This document shows positions 5,999-6,628 of a stretch of DNA of 6,628 nt, one piece after another. The stretch comes from JBAWXE01 sp037144255 (lineage in GTDB: Bacteria; Bacteroidota; Bacteroidia; Chitinophagales; Chitinophagaceae). Both the position numbers and the translations under genes were made by a program. Position 1 is the first letter of the stretch, and each line of letters starts with the position of its first letter. The stretch covers positions 1 through 6,628 of the forward strand of contig JBAWXE010000120.1 of assembly GCA_037144255.1 (NCBI GenBank), read 5' to 3'. The notes below the pieces were generated by a model. It saw nothing but the letters and a program-made list of their open reading frames with translations, was not told the origin of the DNA and searched no databases.

Positions 5999-6247
5999 AT
6001 GAAGTACCAAGCAAGAGAACTCCTGGTAATCGGAAAGGTAGCTCAACACTGGCAGGAGGATTTTGATCAAAAAGTGGATGAGCTCATGTCTATTGTGAGT
6101 AAAGTAGACAACGAACGTAGCATACAAGACTCAGCAGAGATCATGGATGTATACAACAAGACAGACGACCACCGTTCTGCCAAAAACAAGAAAAGAAAGC
6201 CTGTCCGCGACGATAGACCTTTCGAATTCCTCGTATTTCGAAACTAA
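5999..6247 (+). CDS. Small hypothetical protein, 82 residues
   Basis: I do not recognise this protein. From the ATG at 5999 it has 82 residues, very polar and with no signal peptide or membrane segment, so probably cytoplasmic. Residues 5-36 (ARELLVIGKVAQHWQEDF onward) should form one amphipathic helix with a W-x-x-D-F motif. Residues 37-58 are acidic. Residues 59-73 are a basic patch (RSAKNKKRKPVRDDR), and the tail ends PFEFLVFRN. The basic patch could contact nucleic acid, but that is a guess. An in-frame TTG at 5969 would add ten residues; I reject it because the ATG has an A-rich leader. The base composition is more coding-like than the spacer before it. The TAA stop overlaps the stop of the convergent DUF2461 gene. 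Confidence 0.7.
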   Translation: MKYQARELLVIGKVAQHWQEDFDQKVDELMSIVSKVDNERSIQDSAEIMDVYNKTDDHRSAKNKKRKPVRDDRPFEFLVFRN

Positions 6248-6628
6248 TCCAACGATCTATTGAGAAAATCTACAAAAGGTTTCATGGTCTTACATACCGA
6301 CATGCATTTAGATGCAAAAGCCTTACTGCTCACTACCTCATCGGCAATATGATGTACCACAGTGAAGCTTTTCATCTTTAGGTACTCTATAGCCGCATTA
6401 TCGGCTGTATAGCCTTTAGGCAGGTTTTTCAAGGCTTCTCCATCTATCTCTCCAAACATCTTTTTGAAGGCTTTACCCTCTACTATACCCTTGAATTCAG
6501 GGAAATTATAGTCTATTTCCTGGCGTATCAGCTTCAGTTGTGCTGCTTCAGGCATCCATACACCGCCTCCCACAAAGCTTTTACCACCTGGTTCTATATG
6601 CACATAATAGCCTGCTCCCATGTGTTTA
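6244..6628 (-). CDS. DUF2461 (TIGR02453) family protein, 5'-truncated by the window edge
   Basis: The visible 127 residues match the C-terminal half of DUF2461 proteins, a cytoplasmic family of unknown function common in Bacteroidota. Recognisable blocks in order are GAGYYVHIEPG, SFVGGGVWMPEA, the helix LKLIRQEIDYN, FGEIDGEALKNLPKGY and EYLKMKSFTVVHHIADE, ending in KPFVDFLNRSLD. The frame stays open through the right edge (lysine and histidine codons precede the ATG at 6621), so that methionine is internal. Family members are usually about 220-230 residues, so roughly 95-100 N-terminal residues lie outside. Its TAG stop shares two bases with the TAA of the small plus-strand gene. No enzymatic function can be assigned. 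Confidence 0.9.
   Translation of the reverse strand, partial: KHMGAGYYVHIEPGGKSFVGGGVWMPEAAQLKLIRQEIDYNFPEFKGIVEGKAFKKMFGEIDGEALKNLPKGYTADNAAIEYLKMKSFTVVHHIADEVVSSKAFASKCMSVCKTMKPFVDFLNRSLD

Overview
The window looks like chromosomal DNA of a Bacteroidota bacterium, probably of the Chitinophagales type. Two predicted secreted proteins end in type IX secretion (T9SS) type A sorting domains, which are confined to this phylum. Start codons lack Shine-Dalgarno sequences and sit behind A/T-rich leaders. One start region carries an exact match to the Bacteroidota -7 promoter element TAnnTTTG. The genus cannot be told from the sequence alone.

Layout. (1) Positions 1-2009, plus strand: the 3' part of hflX, a ribosome-splitting GTPase cut by the left window edge, followed after 18 nt by a trypsin-fold serine protease of 294 residues without a signal peptide. 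They probably share a transcript. (2) Positions 2013-5204, minus strand: two genes for large secreted repeat proteins, transcribed right to left. First is a six-unit NHL-repeat beta-propeller protein, then a right-handed beta-helix protein with a choice-of-anchor Q-like end. Both carry a signal peptide and a T9SS C-terminal domain. (3) Positions 5205-5998: a 0.8 kb AT-rich spacer with no convincing gene. It holds the promoter of the NHL gene, a perfect 8-bp inverted repeat, an array of eight 11-bp direct repeats with core CGGTAA, and a second short set of similar motifs in the opposite orientation. (4) Positions 5999-6628: a small orphan gene of 82 codons on the plus strand, converging on and overlapping by 4 nt the end of a DUF2461-family gene that is cut by the right window edge.

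How it fits together. The left pair is cytoplasmic and may deal with translation or proteome stress. The central pair is an export cassette for surface or secreted proteins. Both convergent gene ends are packed tightly (a 2007-2015 junction with 3 nt between stops, and overlapping stops at 6244-6247), which makes the 0.8 kb divergent spacer stand out. The phased 11-bp repeats in it are the most unusual feature: their one-helical-turn period suggests a multi-site protein-binding array or a degenerate minisatellite. I see no mobile element, CRISPR array, tRNA or rRNA, and no clear multi-gene novel system.
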